From positions 1-53,330 of the IMG/VR virus record IMGVR_UViG_3300042922_000577: DNA of 53,330 bases. One strand, given 5' to 3'. The notes beneath the pieces are model-generated. The model saw only the letters and a program-made list of their open reading frames with translations. It searched no databases and had not been told where the DNA came from. Position numbers and translations under genes: made by a program. The first letter of the stretch is position 1, and every line of letters starts with the position of its first letter. This document shows positions 1 to 7,413 of this stretch, in pieces. The stretch is from a virus.

Positions 1-127
1 AATGTATCAGGTCTTTGGGGCGTTTTTCTTAGCGGAAAAAATTGGGTAGGGGGGCGATTTTCACCAGGGAATGGGTGGGAAAAGGCGATAGGGGGTGTGC
101 GTTTGTTCGTGCAGTTTTTTGGGGTGG
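1..127. repeat. 127-bp direct end repeat, left copy
   Basis: Identical to 53204-53330. The exact length of 127 bases equals a standard maximum k-mer of short-read assemblers, so this is more likely the overlap of a circularised contig than a biological terminal repeat. The sequence itself is G-rich and lies in the divergent control region between the two gene arms. It contains TGTGCGTTTGT at 96-106, the half-site also found in left-arm promoters. Confidence 0.95.
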
Positions 128-389
128 GATATTGGCGCGGGGGCAAGATAGGCCGGTTGTCTACATTCGAACGATTGTGCGTGATTCTTTCGCTGTCCCT
201 ATTCGATTATTCGTATATACCTTCTATGCCTGTCGCGGCATATGGGTCTGCCCCCTCCCCCTGCCAGCTGATAATCGTTCTCATCTTTTAACTTTGCTGG
301 ATTTGTCACATTTGTGTGCGGATGTGTAGTAGTGTTGAGGTATCGGCAGGGGGATAGGCCCCCGGCCACTAGCTCTAGGAGCAGAGCGC
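128..389. promoter_or_regulatory. divergent control region between the two arms
   Basis: No credible gene here: this stretch is less GC-rich than the rest and its open frames lack ribosome sites and normal codon bias. Together with 53198-53203 and 1-127 it separates the two divergent arms. A possible plus-strand promoter is TTGTCA (about 304-309) with TAGTAG about 18 bases later. The leader of the gene at 390 has a perfect 5-bp hairpin at 349-363 (GGGGG-ATAGG-CCCCC) followed by AGGAGCAGA as the Shine-Dalgarno. Promoter calls are inferred from sequence only. Confidence 0.5.
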
Positions 390-659
390 ATGTTCACTGA
401 ATACGCAGTCCACAACCTGACGCCCGAGCAGGTGGCCAACGTGCCCGCCGGACCTCACACCATGCTCAATGCGGAGCAGGTACTCCCCGCAATCGAAGCG
501 GGAGAGCGGGTCTACGCCTACATGCCCCCCGTGGATGGCCAGCGGCACGGTCAGCTGACCCGCCTCGCGTCGGCCTACTACGTCGAGAAGTACGCCGAAC
601 GAATCGCGTTCGCGTGGGCATCCGGTACCACGGTTGCCGACATGATCGGGCGTGCCTGA
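390..659 (+). CDS. hypothetical protein, first gene of left arm
   Basis: 89-residue protein that I do not recognise. ATG start with AGGAGCAGA just upstream, the same leader element seen before other left-arm genes. No membrane segment, signal peptide or metal site. The sequence is mildly acidic, with a proline-rich centre and an alanine-rich C-terminal half that should be helical. Its stop overlaps the next start (TGATG), so it begins a translationally coupled run. As the first left-arm gene after the divergent promoter region it is a candidate early host-takeover protein, an inference from position only. Confidence 0.75.
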   Translation: MFTEYAVHNLTPEQVANVPAGPHTMLNAEQVLPAIEAGERVYAYMPPVDGQRHGQLTRLASAYYVEKYAERIAFAWASGTTVADMIGRA

Positions 660-811
660 TGGGCGCCCAGCGCGACGCCAAGCGCTCCGCCGGTGCCCGA
701 GTGGCCACGGTCGCACGCCGTCAGGCCCGCGCCGCCAAAGCGCCCGCGCCCGTGTCCCTCCAGCGCCTCGCCCGTGACCTGGGCGCCGAGTACCGCGGGG
801 GTGCGCTGTGA
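659..811 (+). CDS. small basic hypothetical protein
   Basis: 50 residues, strongly basic (many Arg and Ala) and likely helical. ATG overlaps the stop of the previous gene (TGATG); an in-frame ATG 45 bases upstream would overlap the previous gene by 46 bases and is less likely. Basic charge would suit nucleic-acid or ribosome contact, but no motif supports a function. Confidence 0.6.
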   Translation: MGAQRDAKRSAGARVATVARRQARAAKAPAPVSLQRLARDLGAEYRGGAL

Positions 812-987
812 AGGGCGCGGAGAACGGCTACCGCTACAGCGGCGCCGAAAACGATTACCGCGTGACCGTGCTCCGCCGGAAGGGCGCCGCGACCCTCGTG
901 CGAGTTGAGGCCTGCCTCACCGGTGAGGGCACGATCCCCGCGGGTGCCGAGGTCACGATCCCGAGCCGGAAGCTGGCCGCGCTGTGA
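808..987 (+). CDS. small hypothetical protein
   Basis: 59 residues, GTG start inside a GTGA overlap with the preceding stop. The second half alternates hydrophobic and charged residues (LVRVEA, then AEVTIPS) and ends KLAAL, suggesting a small beta-rich fold. The N-terminal part contains two similar short stretches, GAENGY and GAENDY. No family recognised. Coupling on both sides and normal phage codon usage support it as real. Confidence 0.6.
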   Translation: MKGAENGYRYSGAENDYRVTVLRRKGAATLVRVEACLTGEGTIPAGAEVTIPSRKLAAL

Positions 988-1145
988 ACCCCTCCAGGGT
1001 GTGCGGCGCCCAGAACGGCACCTACTCGTGCCAGCGCCTGGCCCACGGCTCCCCGCAGCACCGCGCCCGCTTCTTGAGTGCCGGTACGCCCTACGTCCTC
1101 CTATGGGGGGACGGGCAGACCCGCTCCAAACTCGACCGCCCCTGA
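984..1145 (+). CDS. small hypothetical protein
   Basis: 53 residues starting at a GTG in a GTGA overlap. Two cysteines nine residues apart near the N-terminus (VCG, SCQ), then a hydrophobic stretch YVLLWG. No recognised family. It is the last gene of a four-gene coupled cluster; the 93 bases after it hold no gene but carry the ribosome site of the next one. Confidence 0.55.
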   Translation: MNPSRVCGAQNGTYSCQRLAHGSPQHRARFLSAGTPYVLLWGDGQTRSKLDRP

Positions 1146-1238
1146 GCGCGTGCGGATCGGTTCCCCTCACGGGGCGCCGGTTCGGGCATTCTCAGAATCC
1201 CCGATTGACCAATCCCTATATGCCCTGGAGGGTATGCA

Positions 1239-1886
1239 ATGCCTCGCATCGAACGCCACATTGGACTCGGTTGGACCGCGGACCGCTTCCGCGTCGTCGC
1301 CACGCTCACCCTGGAGACGCCCGAGCCGGGCGCCGTGGCCACGTTCACCGACCACACCACGGGACCGGCGCCCGAGCGCATCTCGGTCTCCTGGGAAGCC
1401 CTGAAGTACCGCGGCACGAGCCGGGAGGAGGGAAGCGCCGGACAGGTTCCGAGCGAGGACCGCGTTATCGCGCGCCGCGCCGTCGCGGGCCAGAACGGCT
1501 ACAACTACAGTGACGCCGACGCCGAGACGGCCGCATTTATCGACGCCGTTTGGCGAGACTGGCACCTCAATGACATGAACGCCGCGTGCGACCACATGAC
1601 GCCGGACGCCCTCAACCCCGACGCCGAGACCCTGGCCGCCTACCGCGCCGAGAAGACGGCCGAGCGCGGCGAATGGCGCGAGAAGACGGCCGAGCGCGGC
1701 GAATGGCGCGAGAAGTACAGCCCCGCGTTCTACGGAGACGCCGACGCCCTCCAGAAGTACCGGCTGGACCACGTGACGTGCCCCGAAACCGACTACCGCT
1801 ACGGCCACTCCTGGTTGGCCCGCACCGTCCCCGCCGACATCCTGGAGCGCTTCCGGACCCTGGTCGAGAACGGGGCTCCTCAGTGA
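1239..1886 (+). CDS. hypothetical protein with tandem decapeptide repeat
   Basis: 215 residues. ATG preceded by GGAGGG at about 8 bases. The N-terminal third looks beta-rich; the C-terminal half is charged and helical and carries an exact duplication of the decapeptide EKTAERGEWR, encoded by two perfect 30-bp tandem copies (1651-1710). No enzyme motif recognised. The duplication adds about three helical turns and looks recent because the two copies are identical at every base. Followed by an overlapping small membrane protein gene. Confidence 0.75.
   Translation: MPRIERHIGLGWTADRFRVVATLTLETPEPGAVATFTDHTTGPAPERISVSWEALKYRGTSREEGSAGQVPSEDRVIARRAVAGQNGYNYSDADAETAAFIDAVWRDWHLNDMNAACDHMTPDALNPDAETLAAYRAEKTAERGEWREKTAERGEWREKYSPAFYGDADALQKYRLDHVTCPETDYRYGHSWLARTVPADILERFRTLVENGAPQ
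1651..1710 (+). repeat. perfect 2 x 30 bp tandem repeat inside a gene
   Basis: Bases 1651-1680 and 1681-1710 are identical. The unit is in frame and duplicates ten residues of the protein encoded at 1239-1886. Confidence 0.97.
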
Positions 1887-2038
1887 ACCGGCGCCGCCAG
1901 ACGTTCCAAGCCCTCCCCGCATCCCGGGCGCCGCGCCACCTGTCCCAGACCGTGACCGTGCTCACCACCTCAGCGGCGTGCATCCTCGGCATGACGGCGA
2001 ATCTCGCCCTCGCCCTGGCCCTGGTGTCGGTCCGATGA
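1883..2038 (+). CDS. small single-pass membrane protein
   Basis: 51 residues from a GTG that overlaps the previous stop. The first about 22 residues are basic (several Arg), followed by one hydrophobic segment of about 25 residues rich in Ala, Leu and Val that runs almost to the C-terminus. This predicts an N-in single-pass inner-membrane peptide. Paired with a second membrane protein immediately downstream. Function unknown; small early phage membrane peptides can act in superinfection exclusion, but nothing here proves that. Confidence 0.6.
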   Translation: MNRRRQTFQALPASRAPRHLSQTVTVLTTSAACILGMTANLALALALVSVR

Positions 2039-2229
2039 CGTTCTACTGTCCCGGATGCCGCCGGGCACTCGGCAACCTGGAGCCCTGCCCCAACTGTGAA
2101 CCTCAGATCAAAGCCCCGGACGATTCCCGCCGCCCTCCCGGTGACCTCGTGCTGACCGTCGTCGCCTTGCTCAGCCTGGCCGCCTGGTTCGCCGTGATCG
2201 CCGCATCTTTGTTCGAAGGTCTTCCTTGA
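2035..2229 (+). CDS. zinc-ribbon plus transmembrane small protein
   Basis: 64 residues. Starts at ATG overlapping the previous stop. The N-terminus has a compact zinc-ribbon signature, CPGC then CPNC about 10 residues later, followed by a proline-rich linker and a single transmembrane segment of about 20 residues (LVLTVVALLSLAAWFAVIAA) near the C-terminus. This arrangement matches small zinc-ribbon membrane proteins found widely in actinobacteria and their phages, mostly of unknown role. It is the last gene before the AT-rich gap. Confidence 0.65.
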   Translation: MTFYCPGCRRALGNLEPCPNCEPQIKAPDDSRRPPGDLVLTVVALLSLAAWFAVIAASLFEGLP

Positions 2230-2702
2230 CCATGTTCGAATGTTGAGAACCGTTCTCACTGATGCACTCCTAGACACCGTTAGCTTTTACCCTATATAGG
2301 GTTTTCTAGGTGTTAATAGATACATAATGTTATTTATAACTAAAGTTAATGGTGTGTTAGGTGATATTAAGGAGAACGGTTCTCAATAAGGCCACAACCC
2401 CGCGCCACGACTGGGATGCCGACCCCCGACAAGCCCCAGACTGGCGAGAATCGGACATGAGACATACGCCCACCCCCTGACACACAGGCGCACACTCTCC
2501 CGAAACCCGCCCCAAAGAAACTACAAACACTACTTGCGTTTGTAGGGCGAAACACCCACAATGTTAGGTAGGGCGAATAGCCCGAAACCGGCCCCGCTGA
2601 GATATTCAAGCGGATGCTTCCCGGGACGTAGGCGGATGTTTCGCCCACCTCGCCCCGAATCTCGACCCCCGAACGACACCGAATCTTCGAAGGAGACACA
2701 CC
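2230..2702. promoter_or_regulatory. AT-rich palindrome-rich gap: candidate origin or operator region
   Basis: 473 bases without a convincing gene. Two 15-base sequences, TTGAGAACCGTTCTC at 2243-2257 and its exact reverse complement at 2372-2386, flank about 114 bases of A+T-rich DNA. Each is itself a GAGAAC-N-GTTCTC palindrome. Inside lie ACCCTATATAGGGT and several near-repeats of TTAGGTG/CTAGGTGTTAAT. Farther right, CTACAAAC (2521-2528) and GTTTGTAG (2538-2545) form another palindrome related to the left-arm promoter motif. The stretch 2387-2702 is an untranslated leader ending in AAGGAG before the gene at 2703. Origin or repressor-operator functions are inferences. Confidence 0.6.
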
Positions 2703-3053
2703 ATGTCCAACTCCGCACGCACGCAGCACGCCCGCGACGCCCTCCAGATGCGCCTGAGCACCGGCCCCAGCGCCCGCCAGACGTTCGCCCAGCGGCAGAT
2801 GGTGCACGCCATGACGATCCGCAGCCTGAAGCTCACCACCCCGCAGCGCCGCGCGCTGGACGCGATCGCCGAGCACCACACGGCCCCCATCCACCCGGGC
2901 AGCATCGTCACCGACCGGATGTTCTCCACCCTGGAGGGTCACGGCCTGGTGCGCTCCGACCCCGCCCGCCCGCACCGCGCCGCCCTGACCGACCTCGGCA
3001 TGGCCTACGCCCGCCGAACCCCCCGCACCGCCGCGAAGGGTGGCCGCAAGTGA
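2703..3053 (+). CDS. possible winged-helix protein
   Basis: 116 residues; ATG with AAGGAG about 9 bases upstream. Residues about 44-105 resemble a winged helix: a helix starting at TTPQRRALDAIAEH, a second region ending in DRMFSTLEGHGLV, and a wing-like segment with a conserved-looking LTDLGMAYA. The rest is basic and rich in Ala and Arg. This would fit a DNA-binding regulator or a small accessory factor. First gene after the palindrome-rich gap, a suitable place for a regulator that acts there. The family call is a pattern judgement only. Confidence 0.65.
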   Translation: MSNSARTQHARDALQMRLSTGPSARQTFAQRQMVHAMTIRSLKLTTPQRRALDAIAEHHTAPIHPGSIVTDRMFSTLEGHGLVRSDPARPHRAALTDLGMAYARRTPRTAAKGGRK

Positions 3054-3565
3054 CCGCCGAGCGCGTCGCCGTCCGCCTGACGGGTGAGGGCTGGGAGCCC
3101 ATCGGCTACCGCGGGCGGATCATGCCCGCCGTCCCCGCCGCCGACCACCGCCGCGTCAGCGGTCTACCGACCTACGACCTGCGCATCCCGATCACCGGCG
3201 GGGAGGGCTCCAGCCTGTATTACGGTGTGGACGACCCCGCGGGGCTGTGGGCGGTCGAGGTGCTGGAGGCGGGCACGTATGGCATCATCCAGGTGGACCC
3301 CGCCACGACCCCGCGCCTATTGACCTGCGCCGTCTGCGCTCGCAGCTGGGCCGAGGACATCACGCCCGCGGGCCGGTGCCCCTGGGAGCACATGCACGAC
3401 GACGACGAGCCCGACGACGAGCCTGCCACCCTCACCCCCGGCCAGATCGCCGCCGACGTGATGCGACGCTGGAACCTGGAGCGCCCGCAGGGCATGCCCG
3501 CTGGACAGCTTGCCGACATGCTCGCAGAGGCCGCCCGCATCGCCCGCGGGGAGGTGTCCGCATGA
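3050..3565 (+). CDS. hypothetical protein with Cys/His zinc site
   Basis: 171 residues from a GTG in a GTGA overlap. The N-terminal 90 residues look beta-rich. A likely zinc site follows: CAVC, then C about 11 residues later and HMH four residues after that. After an Asp/Glu-rich linker, the C-terminal 45 residues form a helical region. Not assigned to a family. Coupled to the genes on both sides. Confidence 0.7.
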   Translation: MTAERVAVRLTGEGWEPIGYRGRIMPAVPAADHRRVSGLPTYDLRIPITGGEGSSLYYGVDDPAGLWAVEVLEAGTYGIIQVDPATTPRLLTCAVCARSWAEDITPAGRCPWEHMHDDDEPDDEPATLTPGQIAADVMRRWNLERPQGMPAGQLADMLAEAARIARGEVSA

Positions 3566-3993
3566 CCGCCCCGGGCCAGATGGCCGCCGTCGAGGGCCGC
3601 ACGATGACGACCGCCTACGGGGACCGGATCACGTTCGAGGGGTACGAGCGGAACGGGGCGCCCGCGCACGATGAGTTCATCATGAAGATGCACGACCGCG
3701 GGATGGTCTTCCAGCTGGACCCGGCACACGTGGCACAGGCACTGAACGGGATCGTTCCCGGGCTGACCGTGAGCTACACCCCGGTGTACATCGGCGAGGA
3801 GACGCGCGCGGTGATCGACGCCGCCCGGGCGATGCTGGCCAAGTTCGTCGAGGGCCACCCGGACGCCCATCCGGCCGTGCTGAAGGCCTACCGCGCCGCC
3901 GTCGTGGACATGACCTACGCGCTGACCGCGTGGGCGGGGAGCTACGCCCCGGCGCAGGTGCGCGGCATCATCGAATCCGAGGTGAGCAAATGA
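3562..3993 (+). CDS. hypothetical protein
   Basis: 143 residues; ATGA overlap with the preceding gene. Mixed alpha/beta composition, with a long amphipathic helical region in the second half (AVIDAARAMLAKFVE and onward). No catalytic motif, membrane segment or metal site is visible. Part of the continuous plus-strand run 2703-5634. Confidence 0.7.
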   Translation: MTAPGQMAAVEGRTMTTAYGDRITFEGYERNGAPAHDEFIMKMHDRGMVFQLDPAHVAQALNGIVPGLTVSYTPVYIGEETRAVIDAARAMLAKFVEGHPDAHPAVLKAYRAAVVDMTYALTAWAGSYAPAQVRGIIESEVSK

Positions 3994-4655
3994 GCACCAC
4001 GATCCACACCCACCAGACGAGCTACAACGGCGGCGCATCCCGCAACGTCGGCGTGACCAACGGGAGTGAGCGCGTCAGCCTGGCGGTCTCCGACCCGGGC
4101 AGCCTCAGGAGCGAGATCGAGGCACTGGGGCTCTCCCCCGAGGAGGCGACCGGGCTCGGCGTGGCCCTGATCAACGCGGCGCAGAACGTCCGAGACGACC
4201 GCTGGGGCGGCCCGACCGACGACCTCGCGACCGCCGCCCGAGTGCTGGCCACCCTCGCCCAGGTGGGGAAGCCCGAGGATGCCCCTCAGGCGCTGACGCT
4301 GGCCGTTACCCGCCCCGTCGATCGTCAGGAGGTCGAGGACCTGATCACCGGCACCGGCGTCCTCTCCTACTCGTGGTGGCTGAACGTCGAGGATGCGCCC
4401 GACGCGATGGGCGGCACCGGCGATGCGTTCCTGTTCACTCACTGGGAGCCGGACACCGAGGGTGGAAGCGTTCAGACCACGGTCACCGCGCAGCAGATCG
4501 TGGACGCCGCCGCGCGGGTGATCAAGGGCGACGGCGCCAAGGTGGACGCGGCCAGCGCCCGCGACATGGCGAACGACACGCTGGGCTACGCCGACTCGAT
4601 CGCCGCCGACGCCGTGTTGCAGCTGGCCGTGTTCGGGCGGGTGATCTACGGATGA
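3990..4655 (+). CDS. hypothetical protein
   Basis: 221 residues from an ATGA overlap. The N-terminus is Ser/Thr/Asn-rich, followed by helical segments rich in Ala and Asp. A central stretch around EVEDLITGTGVLSYSWW has a beta-like pattern with three aromatic residues. No recognised family; soluble and acidic. Confidence 0.7.
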   Translation: MSTTIHTHQTSYNGGASRNVGVTNGSERVSLAVSDPGSLRSEIEALGLSPEEATGLGVALINAAQNVRDDRWGGPTDDLATAARVLATLAQVGKPEDAPQALTLAVTRPVDRQEVEDLITGTGVLSYSWWLNVEDAPDAMGGTGDAFLFTHWEPDTEGGSVQTTVTAQQIVDAAARVIKGDGAKVDAASARDMANDTLGYADSIAADAVLQLAVFGRVIYG

Positions 4656-4882
4656 GCCGTCGACTCGCCGCCCTCACTCTGGCGCTTACGGGAGCACTGG
4701 CCCTGATCGCCGGTGTCGTCGTCGGTACCCTCGGAGAGGCCGCTCAGGCGGAGGCCATCGAGACGGCGACGGTCCAAGAGGCGTTCGACGAGGGCTTCGC
4801 CGCCGGTGCCGAGTACGAGCGCTGGTTCTGCACCAACACCGTCACCCCCGCACCATCCACCCCCACGACCGAGGAGAACTGA
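4652..4882 (+). CDS. small exported or membrane-anchored protein
   Basis: 76 residues; ATGA overlap. The N-terminus has two arginines then a hydrophobic segment of about 22 residues (LAALTLALTGALALIAGVVVG) followed by small residues, consistent with a signal peptide or an N-terminal anchor. The mature part is acidic with one cysteine, and the C-terminus is Thr/Pro-rich. Function unknown. It resembles the larger anchored Ser/Thr/Pro-rich protein at 12230 in general plan. Confidence 0.65.
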   Translation: MSRRLAALTLALTGALALIAGVVVGTLGEAAQAEAIETATVQEAFDEGFAAGAEYERWFCTNTVTPAPSTPTTEEN

Positions 4883-4884
4883 TC

Positions 4885-5634
4885 ATGCCCCGTGGACCCC
4901 AGATTCTGAGCCCGCAGCAGCAGCGCATGCTGGAGGAGGCGCGCGCCGCGTTCCTCGCGTACGAGAAGGCCGAGCGCGCGGCCAAGGTTGAGTTCGAGGC
5001 GCTGATGGCGACCCGGACCCAGCAGCAGCGGATCGCCCTGGCCCGAGCGGTCGCGACGGCGGTCAACAACGGCGTGCCCAAGGCGCGGGTGAATCAGGAG
5101 GCGCTGGGCGTAACCACCCCGAACGCCTGGGTCCGATGGGCCGACCTCGCCGCCGCATTCACGCAGCAGGGCGTGCCCATGCCGAGCGCCCAGGGCGTCA
5201 CCCCGCTCCCGCCGATGGAGCACGCGCTCCCCATCCGCGTGCCCGAGACGATCCCGAGCGCGACGGACTGGCCCCTGCCCGCGACCCTCCAGGCGCACGA
5301 GCACGCCGGTGTGCTGTCGTTCATCGGCGACCCGCGCGACCGTCACCTCCGCGTGGTGTGGCCCGCGTACCCGTCCACGACTCCGGATGCCCCGGCGACC
5401 CTGGAGGGCGACGTGACCTACGACCCGTCCCTGCCCGGGCGGTGGCGCGCGACCCGTGACCCTCAGAACAAGCCCACCACGTTCGGGACCGAGACGGGTG
5501 CATTCACCTACGAGGTCGAGCAGCGCCGGGGCGCGTCGCCGGTGCGGCAGGCGTTGGACAGCTTCGTCGCCGCCGCCGAGCTCCCGCCGTACGAGGCTCC
5601 CGGCCTGGACGTGGACGAGGACGAGGGATTCTGA
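4885..5634 (+). CDS. hypothetical protein with acidic EGF-type C-terminal tip
   Basis: 249 residues; ATG with GAGGAGAAC upstream. Residues about 1-60 should form a long charged helix (QQRMLEEARAAFLAYEKAE and on). A short helix-turn-helix-like stretch follows (NQEALGVTTPNAWVRWADL), then a Pro-rich beta-type domain. The protein ends DVDEDEGF. Two other left-arm proteins (11793 and the likely SSB at 17756) end the same way, suggesting a shared docking tail. No enzyme function recognised. It closes an operon; the next gene has its own promoter. Confidence 0.75.
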   Translation: MPRGPQILSPQQQRMLEEARAAFLAYEKAERAAKVEFEALMATRTQQQRIALARAVATAVNNGVPKARVNQEALGVTTPNAWVRWADLAAAFTQQGVPMPSAQGVTPLPPMEHALPIRVPETIPSATDWPLPATLQAHEHAGVLSFIGDPRDRHLRVVWPAYPSTTPDAPATLEGDVTYDPSLPGRWRATRDPQNKPTTFGTETGAFTYEVEQRRGASPVRQALDSFVAAAELPPYEAPGLDVDEDEGF

Positions 5635-5646
5635 CCGAATCCGGAA

Positions 5647-5718
5647 ACAAATGCACATACTCATGTGCGTTTGTGTGCTAAGATCGTAGTATCCCAACCG
5701 AGCAGAAGGAGCCCTACC
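5647..5718 (+). promoter_or_regulatory. palindromic operator, extended -10 promoter and leader
   Basis: ACAAATGCACAT (5647-5658) and ATGTGCGTTTGT (5663-5674) form a palindrome with 12-bp arms, one mismatch and a 4-base spacer. TGC-TAAGAT (-10 at 5679-5684, with the TG of an extended -10) follows directly, and the leader ATCCCAACCGAGCAGAAGGAG ends at the GTG at 5719. A nearly identical unit occurs at 7342. The palindrome covers the -35 position, suggesting an activator or repressor site. Confidence 0.7.
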
Positions 5719-6303
5719 GTGCGAATCCACACCGACACCCTGACCCGCGAGAACATCCAGCAGGCGCTCATCGCCGAGATCGAGAAGGGCCGTATCGCCC
5801 GCCACGTCTCGTTCAAGGTGCTGACCGAGGGCGGCTCCCGCTCGCACCGCCGGAGCTTCGAGGTCCAGCTGGAGGCCGCCGAGCGCGACAACGGCCGCCG
5901 GGTGGGCAACTCCGGCAGCTACGGCGCCATGCGGCCCGAGCACGACGGCTACGCGGCCACGTACGACGAGTGGGGATGGCTCCTCGCCGCGCTGTACCAG
6001 ATCGACCCGGCGTTCATCGTCGGCACGGTGAAGCACCCGGTCTACGACGGTCGCGACGACTTCGACCACAAGACGGCGCTGACCTACAACCCGGAGAAGC
6101 TGATCAACACCCTGCGCTTCTACGGCGACCCGTACCCCATGGTGATCGGCCGCGCCGCGAAGACGAAGCGCGGCTACATGATCGGCCGACGCGGCGCCGA
6201 CCGTGCGAGCCACGAGGGCTACCGGTCTTACTGGGGCGGCAAGGAGCAGCCCCGCACGGTCGAAGAGGTGCGCGAGTTCGCCCGCCTGGAGGTGACCGCG
6301 TGA
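5719..6303 (+). CDS. hypothetical protein
   Basis: 194 residues. GTG start chosen because AGAAGGAGC lies about 8 bases upstream and the palindromic promoter is directly before it. Basic, with a helical N-terminus (RENIQQALIAEIEKGRIARH) and many Arg, Tyr and Gly in the C-terminal half, including KTKRGYMIGRRGADRASHEG, a pattern that could contact nucleic acid. No family identified. First gene behind one of the two strongest left-arm promoters. Confidence 0.75.
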   Translation: MRIHTDTLTRENIQQALIAEIEKGRIARHVSFKVLTEGGSRSHRRSFEVQLEAAERDNGRRVGNSGSYGAMRPEHDGYAATYDEWGWLLAALYQIDPAFIVGTVKHPVYDGRDDFDHKTALTYNPEKLINTLRFYGDPYPMVIGRAAKTKRGYMIGRRGADRASHEGYRSYWGGKEQPRTVEEVREFARLEVTA

Positions 6304-6485
6304 CCCACTCCCTCCCGATCCTGGACCCCGGCGAGGCCCGCCCGGTCCCCGCGGCGTCCGTCAATCACCGGTACGTGACCGAGGCGCTGGATCAGACCCT
6401 CGCCGCCGAGGTGGGGCGCTCCCTGGCCAAGCAGCGCCGCGGGCGCCGGAGCCTCTTCCCCGCGTTCTTCCGTTCCCGGACTTGA
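6300..6485 (+). CDS. small hypothetical protein
   Basis: 61 residues from a GTG in a GTGA overlap with the preceding gene. Proline-rich start, a central helix (EALDQTLAAEVGRSLAK) and a strongly basic C-terminus (KQRRGRRSLFPAFFRSR). No function assigned. The 62 bases after it contain an ATCCCA...AGAAGGAGC leader for the next gene. Confidence 0.65.
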   Translation: MTHSLPILDPGEARPVPAASVNHRYVTEALDQTLAAEVGRSLAKQRRGRRSLFPAFFRSRT

Positions 6486-6547
6486 CCCGGTAACGTACCC
6501 CCATCCCATAGCAGCACCCCGATTCACTGAACAGAAGGAGCACACCC

Positions 6548-6946
6548 GTGTCGAACACGCCCGCCAACATCACCCCGATCAACCCCTCCGCCGCCGACGA
6601 CCTCGCGTTCATCCGGTCGGAGGTGAAGAAGTCCAAGGGGGTGACCGAAGGCACGGTCGTCCGGTTCGACCGGGTGAAGCTCCGCCGCATCCGCCCCGCC
6701 GGAGTGCCCGAGGGTGCGCGCATCCCCCAGACCGAAGCTGTCGGCGTCGAGGAGTTCATCACCACCTACGCGGCGCTCTACGTCGGCGGCCGTTGGTACG
6801 TGACCGGCTCGCAGAGCGAGACCGCCCAGGGCCAGCCCTACACCTCCCGGCAGTTCTTCGACGACGTGATCGGCCACGCGGCCACGCGCAACGTCCAGAT
6901 CGCCACCAAGTTCGAGGCCGTCGAGCCCGAGGGCGAGGACGAATGA
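6548..6946 (+). CDS. hypothetical protein
   Basis: 132 residues; GTG with AGAAGGAGC about 9 bases upstream, after a leader containing ATCCCA (6503-6508) like other left-arm leaders. The middle region alternates hydrophobic and charged residues and reads as a small beta barrel or sandwich (TVVRFDRVKLRRI; LYVGGRWYVTG), and the end is acidic. An OB-like or nucleic-acid-binding fold is possible but unproven. Confidence 0.7.
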   Translation: MSNTPANITPINPSAADDLAFIRSEVKKSKGVTEGTVVRFDRVKLRRIRPAGVPEGARIPQTEAVGVEEFITTYAALYVGGRWYVTGSQSETAQGQPYTSRQFFDDVIGHAATRNVQIATKFEAVEPEGEDE

Positions 6947-7338
6947 CCGCGCGCCTGGCCATCTCGATCGAGGTGGACCCCGGCCGGAACACTCCCGGTG
7001 AAGCCATCCAGGCGGTGCAGGAGGCGCTGGAGGTGTACGGCCGGGTGTCCGATGGCACGACGACCCCCTGGGGCGGCCAGGCGCAGGCGCCCCGCGGCCT
7101 GATCTTCGGGACCAACACCCGCGGCGGCTCCAGCACCATCGGGACGTGGCGCCTGGTGGAGCGCGAGACGCGGCCGGAGGAGATCGCCGCCGCCGTCGTC
7201 GCCCGCCTGACCGAGGGGCGCACGCTCCCCGGCGAGGACACGGCCGGAGTCCTGGCCATCATCACCCGCGTGGCCGCCGAGGCCATTCGCGAGGACCGGA
7301 AGACCGCCGCGAACATCGTTCCCGACGACGACTTCTGA
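6943..7338 (+). CDS. hypothetical protein
   Basis: 131 residues; ATGA overlap. Begins with a beta-strand-like ARLAISIEVD, has a Gly/Ser/Thr-rich centre and a helical C-terminal half, and ends with acidic residues plus phenylalanine (VPDDDF), reminiscent of SSB-type tails. Followed by a palindromic promoter. Family unknown. Confidence 0.7.
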   Translation: MTARLAISIEVDPGRNTPGEAIQAVQEALEVYGRVSDGTTTPWGGQAQAPRGLIFGTNTRGGSSTIGTWRLVERETRPEEIAAAVVARLTEGRTLPGEDTAGVLAIITRVAAEAIREDRKTAANIVPDDDF

Positions 7339-7341
7339 GAA

Positions 7342-7413
7342 GCAAATGCACATAGGAATGTGCGTTTGTGTGCTAAGATCGCAGTATCAACTTCCCCGAC
7401 GAAGGAGCAGAAC
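7342..7413 (+). promoter_or_regulatory. second palindromic operator and extended -10 promoter
   Basis: CAAATGCACAT (7343-7353), spacer AGGA, ATGTGCGTTTGT (7358-7369), then TGC-TAAGAT (-10 at 7374-7379). The spacer differs from the copy at 5647 (ACTC) while the arms and -10 are conserved, the signature of a protein-bound operator rather than a chance duplication. The leader carries GAAGGAGCAGA before the GTG at 7414. Confidence 0.7.

Noticed and set aside
42-329. Two overlapping open frames of 95 and 64 codons at the left end
   Set aside because: Less GC-rich DNA, no ribosome site, atypical codon use, and half of the region is the end repeat; judged control DNA.
349-363. GGGGG-ATAGG-CCCCC hairpin as a terminator
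   Set aside because: It lies in the leader of the first left-arm gene rather than after a gene and is only 5 bp; possibly a leader element, similar by chance to known phage start-associated motifs.
4744-6213. 489-codon minus-strand open frame across several left-arm genes
   Set aside because: Shadow frame with Arg/Val/Gly bias, crossing a clear plus-strand promoter and gene boundaries.
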